Part shown: positions 25,377 to 33,940 of the stretch, in pieces
How the letters are laid out: every line of letters begins with the position of its first letter
Numbering within the stretch: the first letter of the stretch is position 1
DNA from: Arthrobacter oryzae
Lineage (GTDB): Bacteria; Actinomycetota; Actinomycetes; Actinomycetales; Micrococcaceae
Length of the DNA stretch: 64,000 nucleotides
Direction of reading: 5' to 3'
NCBI RefSeq assembly: GCF_030718995.1
Contig: NZ_CP132204.1
Location: 558,001-622,000, forward strand
Made by a program: the position numbers and the translations under genes
Notes under the pieces: model-generated
The model's input: only the letters and a program-made list of their open reading frames with translations
Told to the model about the DNA's origin: nothing
Database searches by the model: none

Positions 25377-26996
25377 TCACGCAGTCACGTCCCGGCGTTG
25401 GATGGAGTAGGCGGCGAGGCCCGCGAAGGCGGCCGCGACGACGGCCAGGACCATGGCCCCGGTCAGGTCGAAGGCCTCCACGGGCATGGCAAAGGAGTGC
25501 CGGAACGGGCTCAGGTCCTGCAGCCATACCGGCAGGCCGAACAACTCCCCGAATTCGCCCAGAATAAGTCCGGCAGCCAGGAAGCCCCAGCCCAACGGGA
25601 TGCTGAGCCGCGGTGCGGAGGCGAAGACTACGGCGGCAGCCGTCAGGAAAACCGCCGCGGCGGGAACGTGGGCCAGCGCGGCCACGACCAGGGACCCTGC
25701 CGGTCCGTGGGCAGTGCCCGAAAGCCACAGGCCGACTGTGGCTGCGGCGCCGGCCGTTCCGGAAACAACGACGGCGGACAGGGCCGCGATGACCATGTTT
25801 GCCCCGAGCCACCGGGTCCGGCTGAGCGGCGCGGCGAGGAGAAGCTCTGCCCTGCCCTCAGCCTCCTCCGCGCGCATCCGCAACACGGCCTGCATGCCTG
25901 CCGCGGCGGCGAACACCCCGGCGACACCCAGCAAGGCTGCCACAAACACGTCAATCAACCCGGCCTGCCCGCCTGGCACGAGGCGGGCAATGAGTTCCCT
26001 CAAGGGCTCCACGCTGGAGACCGTCTCGCTCACCAGGGGTCCAAGAGCGCCCGCCACCGCACCCAGGGTTGCGGCCCCGATGCACCATCCGGCCAACGTG
26101 GAACGTTGCAGGCGCCAGGCCAGGCCTGCGAAGGACGTACCTCCGATTCCGGCCCGTTCCCTGCCGCTGCGCTGGGGCAAAAGGCTGGCGCCCAGGTCCC
26201 GCCGCCGCCGGACCAGCACTGCGGTTGCTCCCAACGCGAGAGCGGCAATGGCAACTACCAGTAGCGCGGACGGGTCCGGGCTGGTGAAGGGCCGTGACCG
26301 CTGGCCCCACCCGATGGGCGAGAGCAGCGATGGCCACGCACTGCTCACGTGCAGCAGGTCCGCCGCCGGTGTGCCGAGGGCGTCCCCGGCACCCCGGAGC
26401 AGATACGCAGCACCGACCAGTCCTGCAGACGCGCCGTTGGCACCCCTGCCCGAGGGCAGCACCTGGGCGGTGACAGCGGCGAGGCCCGCGAAGAAGATCC
26501 CCACAACGCCAACGGCGGCACCGGCACCTGCCGAGCCGGGAACCGGCAACCCTGCGGCGACGTAACCTGCGGCGGCAAATACGGCCAGCAACAGGTTCGC
26601 GGCGGCGGCCAGGAGAAGCGTTGCCACCAGGGACGCTTCCCGCGGGAGCGGGACGGAACCGAGGAGTTCGGCCCGTCCGAGTTCTTCATCGGTGCGGGTG
26701 TGCCGCACCACCAAAAAGGTGCTCATCAGTCCTGCCAGGACCGCCGTGAACGCGTAGCCCTGAAAAAACACGACTGGCCCCACGCCGGTGCCGTCGGGAA
26801 GGCCTCGAAGGAAGAGGAACGCGGGGTTCGACGCTGCCAGCTTAAGGATCGCTGCCTGCGAGGGCTCGTCACCGAATTGGGTGGCGACGGCGCTGGAGGT
26901 CGCGAAGCCGAGCAGTGTGATGCCCAGGATCCAGACGGGCAGGGCTATCCGGTCCCTGCGTGCCTGGAACCATGCCAGTCGCAGCACGCCGGGCAT
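25377..26996 (-). CDS. ABC exporter permease (ABC-2 type)
   Basis: A 539-residue polytopic membrane protein with about 12 hydrophobic segments, matching two-copy fused ABC-2 permeases such as those for polyketide antibiotic or multidrug export. Two internally similar halves can be seen: the segments TRTDEELGRAELLGSVPL and MRAEEAEGRAELLLAAPL. Its ATG overlaps the stop of the ATPase gene by one base (TGATG), so the pair is translationally coupled. Substrate unknown. Confidence 0.85.
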   Translation of the reverse strand: MPGVLRLAWFQARRDRIALPVWILGITLLGFATSSAVATQFGDEPSQAAILKLAASNPAFLFLRGLPDGTGVGPVVFFQGYAFTAVLAGLMSTFLVVRHTRTDEELGRAELLGSVPLPREASLVATLLLAAAANLLLAVFAAAGYVAAGLPVPGSAGAGAAVGVVGIFFAGLAAVTAQVLPSGRGANGASAGLVGAAYLLRGAGDALGTPAADLLHVSSAWPSLLSPIGWGQRSRPFTSPDPSALLVVAIAALALGATAVLVRRRRDLGASLLPQRSGRERAGIGGTSFAGLAWRLQRSTLAGWCIGAATLGAVAGALGPLVSETVSSVEPLRELIARLVPGGQAGLIDVFVAALLGVAGVFAAAAGMQAVLRMRAEEAEGRAELLLAAPLSRTRWLGANMVIAALSAVVVSGTAGAAATVGLWLSGTAHGPAGSLVVAALAHVPAAAVFLTAAAVVFASAPRLSIPLGWGFLAAGLILGEFGELFGLPVWLQDLSPFRHSFAMPVEAFDLTGAMVLAVVAAAFAGLAAYSIQRRDVTA

Positions 26997-27910
26997 CAGC
27001 GCACCTCGCTGCCGTTGCCGTCGCTGTAGTGCCGCAGGAACAGCGATTCCAAGGACGGTGGAGCCACCGAAATACCGCTGATTCCAGGCTCGGCGATGCC
27101 GGCCAGGACTGCCCCCAGATTGGCGGCATCGGCGTCGAACTCGGCAGCGCCGCCATCGACGCTGAGCCCGTGGGTGCCGGGCATCCCAGCCAGCCGTGCC
27201 GGCTCAGCTAGGCCGGTGACCCGGAAGTGGGTGCGTTTCAGGTGCCGGAGTTCACCTAGGGTCCCGGTTTCGACGACGGTTCCGGAACGGATGATGGTGA
27301 TCCGGTTACACAGCTGTTCAACTTCGCTGAGTATGTGGCTGGAGAGCAGGACGGTGGCTCCGTCCCTGGTGACTCGTTCGATCTGGCGGCGGAACACGGA
27401 ATCCATCAGGGGGTCCAGGCCGGCGCTGGGTTCGTCCAGCAGATACAGCCGGGCGGGGCGGGAAAAGGCGGCAATCAGGGCAACCTTCTGGCGGTTTCCT
27501 TTGGAGTAGGTGCGGGCTTTTTTGCGCGGGTCGAACTCAAACTCCTCGATGAGCTCGCGGCGCAGATTCGCGTCGGCGCCTCCGCGCAGGCCGGCGAGCA
27601 GATCGATGGCCTCTCCGCCGGAAAGATTCGGCCACAGGCTCACATCTCCCGGGACGTAGGCGATGTCCCGGTGCGTGGCCACAGGGTCAGCCCAGGGATC
27701 CAGGCCGAACACTGTGGCCGTACCGGCAGTGGGGCGGATCAGTCCCAGAAGCACCCTTAGGGTGGTGGACTTGCCCGCACCGTTGGGGCCCAGGAAACCG
27801 TGGATTTCACCGGCGGCGACGCTCAGGTTCAGGCCGTCCAGTGCCCGTGTACTGCCGAAATCCTTGACAAGGCCCCGGGTCTCGATGACAGGTTGTGTCG
27901 CTGCATTCAT
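26996..27910 (-). CDS. ABC exporter ATP-binding protein
   Basis: A 304-residue ABC ATPase. The Walker A GPNGAGKST is at 41-49, the signature region reads YSKGNRQKVALI (a common variant of LSGGQ in this exporter class), and the Walker B/D-loop is LYLLDEPSAGLDPLMD, followed by the H-loop in LLSSHILSEVE. It powers the permease encoded directly downstream and overlapping it. The C-terminal extension beyond residue 215 is typical of drug-export ATPases. No regulator lies adjacent. Confidence 0.9.
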   Translation of the reverse strand: MNAATQPVIETRGLVKDFGSTRALDGLNLSVAAGEIHGFLGPNGAGKSTTLRVLLGLIRPTAGTATVFGLDPWADPVATHRDIAYVPGDVSLWPNLSGGEAIDLLAGLRGGADANLRRELIEEFEFDPRKKARTYSKGNRQKVALIAAFSRPARLYLLDEPSAGLDPLMDSVFRRQIERVTRDGATVLLSSHILSEVEQLCNRITIIRSGTVVETGTLGELRHLKRTHFRVTGLAEPARLAGMPGTHGLSVDGGAAEFDADAANLGAVLAGIAEPGISGISVAPPSLESLFLRHYSDGNGSEVR

Positions 27911-28271
27911 GAGCGGTCCGCTCCTCAGGTCGTCACTCGAACGCCCGAGGCGGTCGCCGGGGACGTTCCGTGGGCATCGCCCGCGGGCCGACCAGGCTTC
28001 CCGGCTCTCCGATCCACAGCATACAAGCCACGGAGCCCTCCCGGAAGGTCGGCACGTTCTTCCGGGCGCCAGGTCCTGGGCGTGCCGGGGCCCAGATAGG
28101 CCACAGGTGCCGCTTCCCGGAAACCGGCGGCGTTAAGGATTCGTAAAGACCGGCGCCCGACCGGTCCTGCGGCAAATTTCCGGTGTTAGGCTCCCAGATG
28201 TTCTCGGCAGTCCTGCCGGGCCAGGGACCGGTGCAGGCAGGGCGGACCGACCAAGGGAAAGGGACCATCCG
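27911..28271. promoter_or_regulatory. K+ operon upstream region with response-regulator-like direct repeat
   Basis: A 361-bp divergent spacer between the ABC operon and the K+ uptake genes. TTAAGGATTCGTAAAG at about 28132-28147 is a direct repeat (TTAAG/TAAAG, 11-bp spacing) as bound by OmpR/KdpE-type regulators, and TAGGCT near 28188 could be a -10 element. Nothing else coding was seen. A c-di-AMP riboswitch is known for some K+ genes, but I could not recognise its conserved core here. Confidence 0.45.
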
Positions 28272-29672
28272 ATGCCGGCACCTGACAAGGTAGCACCAAG
28301 GCGCGGCCTCACCGGTGCACTCCATTCCCGGACCGCACTACTGCTGGCATTCTCTTTTGCCGTGATGGCAGACCCTGTGTCTTCAGTCGCTTACGCCATC
28401 GAAGCAGCTCTTCGGGCCCTGAACGGTGACCTGGCTTTGCTCGTGCCCACAATGGTTCTCGTCGTGGCAATCATTGCCCTGGTGATCCTCAATTACCGGC
28501 AACTGGTAATCCGGTACCCGCAGGGCGGCGGCGCCTCGGCAGCAGTCGGCGAAGCTTTCGGGGACCGGTGGTCCTTCATCCCGATCGGCGCGCTGGTGGT
28601 GGACTTCGTCCTCACGATCGCGATCAGCGTCTCGGCCGGGGCATCTGCGGCGATCGCTTACTTTCCCGTCCTGGCGCCGTGGCGGCTGATACTGGCACTG
28701 GCCCTGGTCATCCTCGTCGGGGCAGCGACGTGGTTCGGGCACCTGGGACGGCTGGTGTTCGCCGCTATGACCGTGGCATTCATCATCGTCTCCGCCCTCG
28801 TCCTCCTCTACGGCCTCGGCGCCACACCCCAACAAGTGGGAACCATCACCGACGCACCGGGACACCCTCCGATCATCGCCGTCGTCTTGGCCTTCCCCGT
28901 GGCCATGGCCCTGGCCACGGGCGTGGAAGCACCGTCTTCGGCAATCGCCCAGCTGGGCCAGCTCGATGATGCCGGCCGGAGCCACTTCGGGAGAATCACG
29001 CTATGGCTGACTCTCGGCATCGTCGGCTCGATCACGCTCGGCCTAACGCTCGAAGCGGCACACCTGCAGGTCGGCATCCCACCCGAGGACAGCACCCAGA
29101 TCGCAGAACTTGCCCGGCTGGCCGCCCCCGAACCGGTCTTCGCCGCCTTCCAGCTCGTGACCGCCCTGCTGCTTCTCTCCGCCGCAAGCTCGTCGTTCCA
29201 GGCAGGCCCCGGCCTCCTCAAGGCCCTCGCCCGCCACACCAACCGACAAGGCGATGCTGTCGGCATCCTTCCTCCCCCACTGGGACGCACAAACACCCAC
29301 CACACCCCGTACTGGGGTGTGGCGCTGTTCATCGCGATGGCATGTGCCGTCACCGCCTTAGCTGGCGGCGTCGACCAGGAACTTGTGCTCTATTACGCTG
29401 TGTCAGTTTTTCTGAGTTTCCTCGCTGGTCTGCTTTCCATGGCGATCTTCTCCCACCGGGACGGCCGCCGCGGCTACCTCATCATGAACATTGCAGGCGC
29501 CGCAGTGGTGGCGTTCACCCTGATCGCCAACCTCTCCCGGGGCCTGCCGATTATCAGTCTGGCCGCAGCCCTGATCATCGCAGCCGTCCTGTACGGGGCG
29601 TGGGTCAGCGCCGGCCGCCCGCGCGGCATCCGCAACGTCGAGGCAGAAGCTGAAACCGAGGAGACGTCCTAG
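28272..29672 (+). CDS. KimA-like APC/KUP-family potassium symporter
   Basis: A 466-residue APC-superfamily transporter with about 12 membrane helices. The blocks DPVSSVAYAIEAAL (about 34-47), NYRQLVIRYPQGGG (74-87) and VVDFVLTIAISVSAG closely follow the pattern of Bacillus subtilis KimA, a proton-coupled K+ importer, rather than amino-acid permeases. It lacks the long cytoplasmic C-terminal domain. Its TAG stop shares a base with the GTG start of trkH, so the two K+ proteins are coupled. In other bacteria this family is inhibited by c-di-AMP; whether that applies here is unknown. Confidence 0.8.
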   Translation: MPAPDKVAPRRGLTGALHSRTALLLAFSFAVMADPVSSVAYAIEAALRALNGDLALLVPTMVLVVAIIALVILNYRQLVIRYPQGGGASAAVGEAFGDRWSFIPIGALVVDFVLTIAISVSAGASAAIAYFPVLAPWRLILALALVILVGAATWFGHLGRLVFAAMTVAFIIVSALVLLYGLGATPQQVGTITDAPGHPPIIAVVLAFPVAMALATGVEAPSSAIAQLGQLDDAGRSHFGRITLWLTLGIVGSITLGLTLEAAHLQVGIPPEDSTQIAELARLAAPEPVFAAFQLVTALLLLSAASSSFQAGPGLLKALARHTNRQGDAVGILPPPLGRTNTHHTPYWGVALFIAMACAVTALAGGVDQELVLYYAVSVFLSFLAGLLSMAIFSHRDGRRGYLIMNIAGAAVVAFTLIANLSRGLPIISLAAALIIAAVLYGAWVSAGRPRGIRNVEAEAETEETS

Positions 29673-31105
29673 TGAGCACCCGCACCGGCAAACCAAAAGA
29701 CCCGCAGTTCCGTCAGGACAAGCAACGAAACGGAGGACGGCTGCAGCCACGGATCAAAGCCCAGGGCGACAGCGTCGGACGTGGGCTGCTGCATCCCGTC
29801 CGGTCAGTGCCTCTGGCGTTCCTCGGCGTGATCCTCCTGGGCTCCGGACTCCTCATGCTCCCCGCCGCGCGCACGGCTGCGGACGCGGACCCTGTACTCC
29901 CCGCGCTGTTCACCGCCGTCTCCGCCGTCTGCGTCACAGGCCTGATCACAGTCGACACCCCCACATTCTGGACGCCCTTCGGCCACGCCGTGATCCTTGG
30001 ACTGATTCAAGTCGGCGGATTCGGCATCATGACCCTGGCAACCTTGCTGGCACTGCTCGTACGCAAGAGCATCGGGCTCCGGGGCCAGCTCGTCGCTCAG
30101 TCCGAAACACACACCCTGAACTTCGGCGACGTCCGCTCCGTCCTGTTCCGGGTGGCCAGGATCATGATCGCTTTCGAAGCAGTCACAGCTGTCTTACTCT
30201 CCGTCCGCTTCTGGTTTGCCTACGAAGGCAATCCAGGCACCGCCCTCTGGTACGGGACGTTTCACGCTGTTTCGGCGTTCAACAACGCCGGTTTTGCCCT
30301 CTACAGCGACAGCCTGATCGGTTTCGCCGACGACCCCTGGATCATCATCCCTGTCTGCTTGGCAGTGATCGCCGGAGGGCTAGGATTCCCTGTACTCATC
30401 GCCCTCCTCAGGGGCGGCGTCAGGATGAAAGACTGGACCGTCCACCTGCGCCTGACCGTCTACGGCACGCTGCTGCTCCTGGCCGCCGGGTTCGCACTCT
30501 TCGGTGCCTTTGAATGGAACCGCGATGAAACTCTGGGCCCCATGACGTTGGGCGGGAAACTACTGGCAACCCTGGCTGGCAGCGTCTTTCCCCGCACGGC
30601 AGGGTTCAACACCATCGACTACGCCTCCGCAGCCCCGGAAACCCTTATGGTCACCAACATCCTGATGTTCATTGGCGGCGGCAGCGCCGGTACCGCCGGC
30701 GGCATCAAGATCACCACGTTCCTGGTTCTCGGATTCGCCATCTGGAACGAGATCCGGGGCCGTGAACACGTGACCATCGCCCACCGCTCCATCAGCTCCT
30801 CCGCCCAACGCCAGGCCCTCTCAGTTGCGCTCCTTGGAGTCGCCGCCGTCGTCATCGGCACACTGCTCCTCCTGATGTTCACGGACCACAGCCTCGAGAA
30901 AGTCCTCTTCGAATCAATATCCGCATTCGCCACCGTCGGTGTCAGCACCGGGATCACTTACGACCTGCCCGCCAGCGCGCAATGGGTACTTATGGTTCTC
31001 ATGTTCACCGGCCGCATCGGCACCATCACCGTCGCCTCGGCACTGGCACTGTCGTCCCGCCCACGGCTATACCAACTCCCCGAAGAACGACCCATCATCG
31101 GCTAG
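29672..31105 (+). CDS. trkH: TrkH-family potassium uptake protein
   Basis: A 477-residue K+ channel-like membrane subunit of Trk/Ktr systems. The four pore-loop filters are recognisable: AVCVTGLIT, FNNAGFALY, PRTAGFNTI and ATVGVSTGI. It has a basic N-terminal extension of about 45 residues before the first helix. It uses a GTG start overlapping the preceding gene's stop (TAGTG). TrkH normally works with a cytoplasmic TrkA/KtrA gating ring; none is adjacent, so it must be encoded elsewhere. The C-terminus overlaps the tail of a decayed gene on the other strand by a few bases. Confidence 0.92.
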   Translation: MSTRTGKPKDPQFRQDKQRNGGRLQPRIKAQGDSVGRGLLHPVRSVPLAFLGVILLGSGLLMLPAARTAADADPVLPALFTAVSAVCVTGLITVDTPTFWTPFGHAVILGLIQVGGFGIMTLATLLALLVRKSIGLRGQLVAQSETHTLNFGDVRSVLFRVARIMIAFEAVTAVLLSVRFWFAYEGNPGTALWYGTFHAVSAFNNAGFALYSDSLIGFADDPWIIIPVCLAVIAGGLGFPVLIALLRGGVRMKDWTVHLRLTVYGTLLLLAAGFALFGAFEWNRDETLGPMTLGGKLLATLAGSVFPRTAGFNTIDYASAAPETLMVTNILMFIGGGSAGTAGGIKITTFLVLGFAIWNEIRGREHVTIAHRSISSSAQRQALSVALLGVAAVVIGTLLLLMFTDHSLEKVLFESISAFATVGVSTGITYDLPASAQWVLMVLMFTGRIGTITVASALALSSRPRLYQLPEERPIIG

Positions 31106-32273
31106 CCCCGGGACCTTCGCACCGCTATACCCTCCAGCGCGGTCACCGCTGCGGAGATTCCGTCCTCGGCTCCTATGCGGCCGCCCAGTTCTTGGGCAGC
31201 TCGCGCCATTTCCGGATTCGTGGCGGCGGTGGCGACCGCGGTGGCCAGGCCAGCGGCTGTGAGTCGGCGTTGGGGCTGTGCCGGCGCCCCCGTGGTGCAC
31301 AACAGCTGCCATACGGGGGAACAATTTCAGGTATTCCACGTCCTCAACAACAAGCACGTCATCACCCTGTATGCGGCCGTCCAGTCCACCCCATCCCGCG
31401 CCGATGACCAAGCGTTTCCCCGCCCGTCGTGCGGCTTCCAACACGAGGGCGGTAGTGCGCGCGGGGTCCCGGCATGACATTGAGCCGAATCCGATGAACA
31501 CCGGAGGGTCGCCAGCATCGAGGAATTCCTCGACCTGCGGCGGGAGGGCCTCGTCCGAGAGCGGAAGGAACCAGTAGCCGGTGGTGTGCACGGTGTCCGG
31601 CCAGTCCGCTGGCGGGGCAGCACCGAGGGACTGAACGCGTGCAGCACCGGAGCATGGCCGCTGTCCGGTCGGCGCAGCGGGTCGTGCCGTCCGCGCCGGC
31701 GCGGAAGCCCCAGGGTGTCCTCGCGCCACCGGTCAACCACCCGGCCGAAGATTGCCGCAGGGGCCTTCATCCCCAGGAATGTGGCCCGATTAGCCGCGGC
31801 AGGCAGCCAGGACGGCATGGGCGCGCCCGGCCAGGGAAACTCCCTGGTGGGCACGTACATCGGTATCGGCAGAGCCAGCACCGCCGGGATGTCCAGCTTC
31901 TCGGCAACGTGCTGCCCGGCGATGATCTGGCCGTTATGCACCACAAGATCCGCTCCGGCGCCCGCTCCGTGCGATGCGACCTCCCAGCAGTCGGCCAGCA
32001 ATTCGGTGAACATCGCCGGCATAGTCCGCACCTGCTGCAGCCGCGCGCGCAAACCGCCTTCGATCACTTCGCCTGCCGCCGCCGGGTCGTCCATCAGCCG
32101 CATCGGGCCGTCGTCCACGCCCGCGAACGGCACGCCTTGGCCGGCAGCGAACCCTCGAACCGTTGCGGCGCGGTGAGTACAACTTCGTGCCCTGCGGCCA
32201 TTAAACCCCGTGCCAGCGCTATGAACGGCTGGACATCACCGCGCGTCCCCAGTGTCATGATCAATACCTTCAT
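31102..32273 (-). pseudogene. Decayed glycosyltransferase (UDP-glycosyltransferase/MGT type)
   Basis: Three reading frames are needed to follow one GT-B glycosyltransferase. The N-terminus MKVLIMTLGTRGDVQPF starts at 32273. A frame change near 32150 leads into GFAAGQGVPFAGVDDGP. Another near 31615 leads into ADWPDTVHTTGYWFLP. After the conserved VHHGGAGTA near 31290 the donor-site segment normally following it (usually about 30 residues up to a GPAP-type motif) is absent and the frame changes again to RRLTAAGLATAV. The missing segment contains the sugar-nucleotide-binding Asp-Gln, so the product would be inactive. Sequencing error could explain single frameshifts but not the deletion. Confidence 0.82.
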
Positions 32274-32295
32274 CGGTACATCTTTCATTCACCGC

Positions 32296-32529
32296 CTACC
32301 GGCGGGCCAGTGCCTTCATCCCCCTTTTCGACAGCGACGAGCGCTGCCCGCAGTTGGAGCAGGTGATGCGGTAGCTGCGGGACATGGTGAAAATCGGGAT
32401 GAAGAACAGGGTGAATTTGGACGCCCTTTCTTCGAGGTACTGCTCCACGTACTGGCTGCAGTAGCGGCACGCTGAATACCGGCCGGGCAATGCGCGCACA
32501 ACGGTCTTGAGGCCGAAGAGTAGGAGCAT
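32296..32529 (-). CDS. Small zinc-ribbon protein
   Basis: A 77-residue protein with two CxxC knuckles (CRYC and CSNC) separated by a hydrophobic stretch FTLFFIPIF, a pattern of small bacterial zinc-ribbon proteins. The start at 32529 was chosen for the AAAGGCAGAG just upstream; the frame itself extends to 32610, through the palindrome shared with the MarR gene. It is divergent from the MarR gene and may be one of its targets. Function unknown. Confidence 0.75.
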   Translation of the reverse strand: MLLLFGLKTVVRALPGRYSACRYCSQYVEQYLEERASKFTLFFIPIFTMSRSYRITCSNCGQRSSLSKRGMKALARR

Positions 32530-32594
32530 CTCTGCCTTTCTGGGGTTCTCAGCCCACGGGTGGCGAAACACCCGGATGATGCGGGTGCTTACAC

Positions 32595-32624
32595 ACCTAA
32601 TAGTAATCATGCTTACTATTAGGT
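32595..32624. promoter_or_regulatory. Perfect 12-6-12 palindrome, probable MarR operator
   Basis: ACCTAATAGTAA at 32595-32606 and TTACTATTAGGT at 32613-32624 are exact inverted repeats with a 6-bp spacer. AT-rich palindromes of this kind are typical MarR-family operators. It lies about 70 bp upstream of both the MarR start (32693) and the zinc-ribbon start (32529), in an otherwise GC-rich region, so it probably controls both. Confidence 0.78.
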
Positions 32625-32692
32625 GGAGGCTTTACCCGCAAACCCATTACCGTGCCCCAGCAGCGGTTTCCCGGAAGGCAGGCAACAAGCAC

Positions 32693-33190
32693 ATGGCTTT
32701 GGCCCAGCAGAACAGACCGGCAGGATGGTCCACCCACCGCCTTTTGTCGACGGCGGCGCGGTTGGATGAGCGCAGGATCAACCGCAGACTCGTCGGCCTG
32801 GGGCTCACCAAATCGTCCTTCGACGCGCTGGACTGCGTGGAGGAGCTTGGCCCGGCAACCCAGAACCTGCTGGCCGATGAGCTGGGCATTACAGCCCAGA
32901 GCCTGGGCAAGATCCTGGACCGTCTCAGGGACCTGGGCCTCCTGACCAAGGAGCGCGGCGCGGGCGACGGACGCAGCAGGAGTGTCCGGCTGACGCCCCG
33001 CGGGCGGTCCGTGCTGCGGACGGCCGAGGAACTGGTCCGCGGGCTGCCCCGCCCCGAACTGGAGGCCGAGGTGGGCCTCCGGCAGCATCTGGAACAGCAC
33101 ATTGCCCATCTCACGGAGACACAACACGACCAGAGGCAAAAAACGGAGGCCAAGTTGGGCGCGTCACGGGATGCTCGGACCGGTTCCTGA
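32693..33190 (+). CDS. MarR-family transcriptional regulator
   Basis: A 165-residue winged-helix protein. The HTH and wing are visible in LADELGITAQSLGKILDRL and LTKERGAGDGRSRSVRLT, with a long helix on each side for dimerisation. MarR proteins usually repress a neighbouring gene until they bind a small aromatic ligand or are oxidised. The frame is open from 32507, but translation from there would cross the operator; the ATG at 32693 gives the normal length. The divergent zinc-ribbon gene shares the palindrome. Confidence 0.82.
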   Translation: MALAQQNRPAGWSTHRLLSTAARLDERRINRRLVGLGLTKSSFDALDCVEELGPATQNLLADELGITAQSLGKILDRLRDLGLLTKERGAGDGRSRSVRLTPRGRSVLRTAEELVRGLPRPELEAEVGLRQHLEQHIAHLTETQHDQRQKTEAKLGASRDARTGS

Positions 33191-33360
33191 CAGCGCTTCA
33201 CTCCAGGCATCGTGTTACAGCAGTTACAGAAATATCTTTGAGTGAATCTTGAGCTTTCCTTGGTTGCCGCTTGATGCAGGCCAACAAGTGTTTACCTATC
33301 GGAACCGGCCAGGTTTCGAAGGTCTGCGGATACGCCGCAAAATTTCAAGGGGAGCTTGAC

Positions 33361-33837
33361 ATGAGCAAGGTTGCTGGACGCGAAAAGCGCATTGTTATCA
33401 CCACCGCGGCACTCCTGGCGGTCGGCGGAGGTGCGGCCTTTGCATACTGGAGCGCTATGGGCCAGGGTGACGGCACCGCACAGACCGGAAACACCACGGA
33501 CTTCACCATTACCAGCACCGTGACCAGCGGGGGGCCTCTGTCCCCCGGAGGCCCCACGCAGACGCTCACCTTCACGGTTACCAACCCCGGCTCGGGAGTC
33601 CAGAAGCTGTCCGCTGTTAACGTCACCGTGGCCGACACGGAAGGCACGCTGTGGGATTCCGGCAGCGGTTGCTCCTCTGCGGATTTTGCGCTTGGCACCC
33701 CCGCACTGACGGCCACAGAGATTCCCGCAGGCGGGACCGCCTCCGGAACGGTGACGCTGCAGATGAAGGACCGCGCAGGGATTAACCAGAACGGCTGCAA
33801 GAACGTCACTGTGCCCCTTCACTTCGTCGCCAGCTGA
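33361..33837 (+). CDS. Small surface protein with SipW-type signal
   Basis: A 158-residue exported protein. The N-terminus has a basic segment GREKRIVITT followed by a hydrophobic helix ending AFAYWSA, the pattern of SipW/TasA-type signal peptides seen in fibre and camelysin-like proteins, and then a beta-rich domain with two Cys that could form a disulfide. An AGGGGAG ribosome site precedes the ATG at 33361. It is followed by a larger surface protein gene on the same strand. TasA-like proteins form matrix fibres in other Gram-positives; that role here is a guess from the signal type only. Confidence 0.7.
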   Translation: MSKVAGREKRIVITTAALLAVGGGAAFAYWSAMGQGDGTAQTGNTTDFTITSTVTSGGPLSPGGPTQTLTFTVTNPGSGVQKLSAVNVTVADTEGTLWDSGSGCSSADFALGTPALTATEIPAGGTASGTVTLQMKDRAGINQNGCKNVTVPLHFVAS

Positions 33838-33940
33838 CAAAGGAACGGCATACCAGCACTCCTCAATACGCCATGTTGACTCCCCAACGGTGAACGTGGC
33901 ACCCCCTACCACCCCCTGAGCCAATGTCGAGAAGGTGCGA

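Noticed and set aside
27911..28271. c-di-AMP (ydaO-type) riboswitch before the K+ genes
   Set aside because: The family context suggests it, but I could not find the conserved core blocks by eye.
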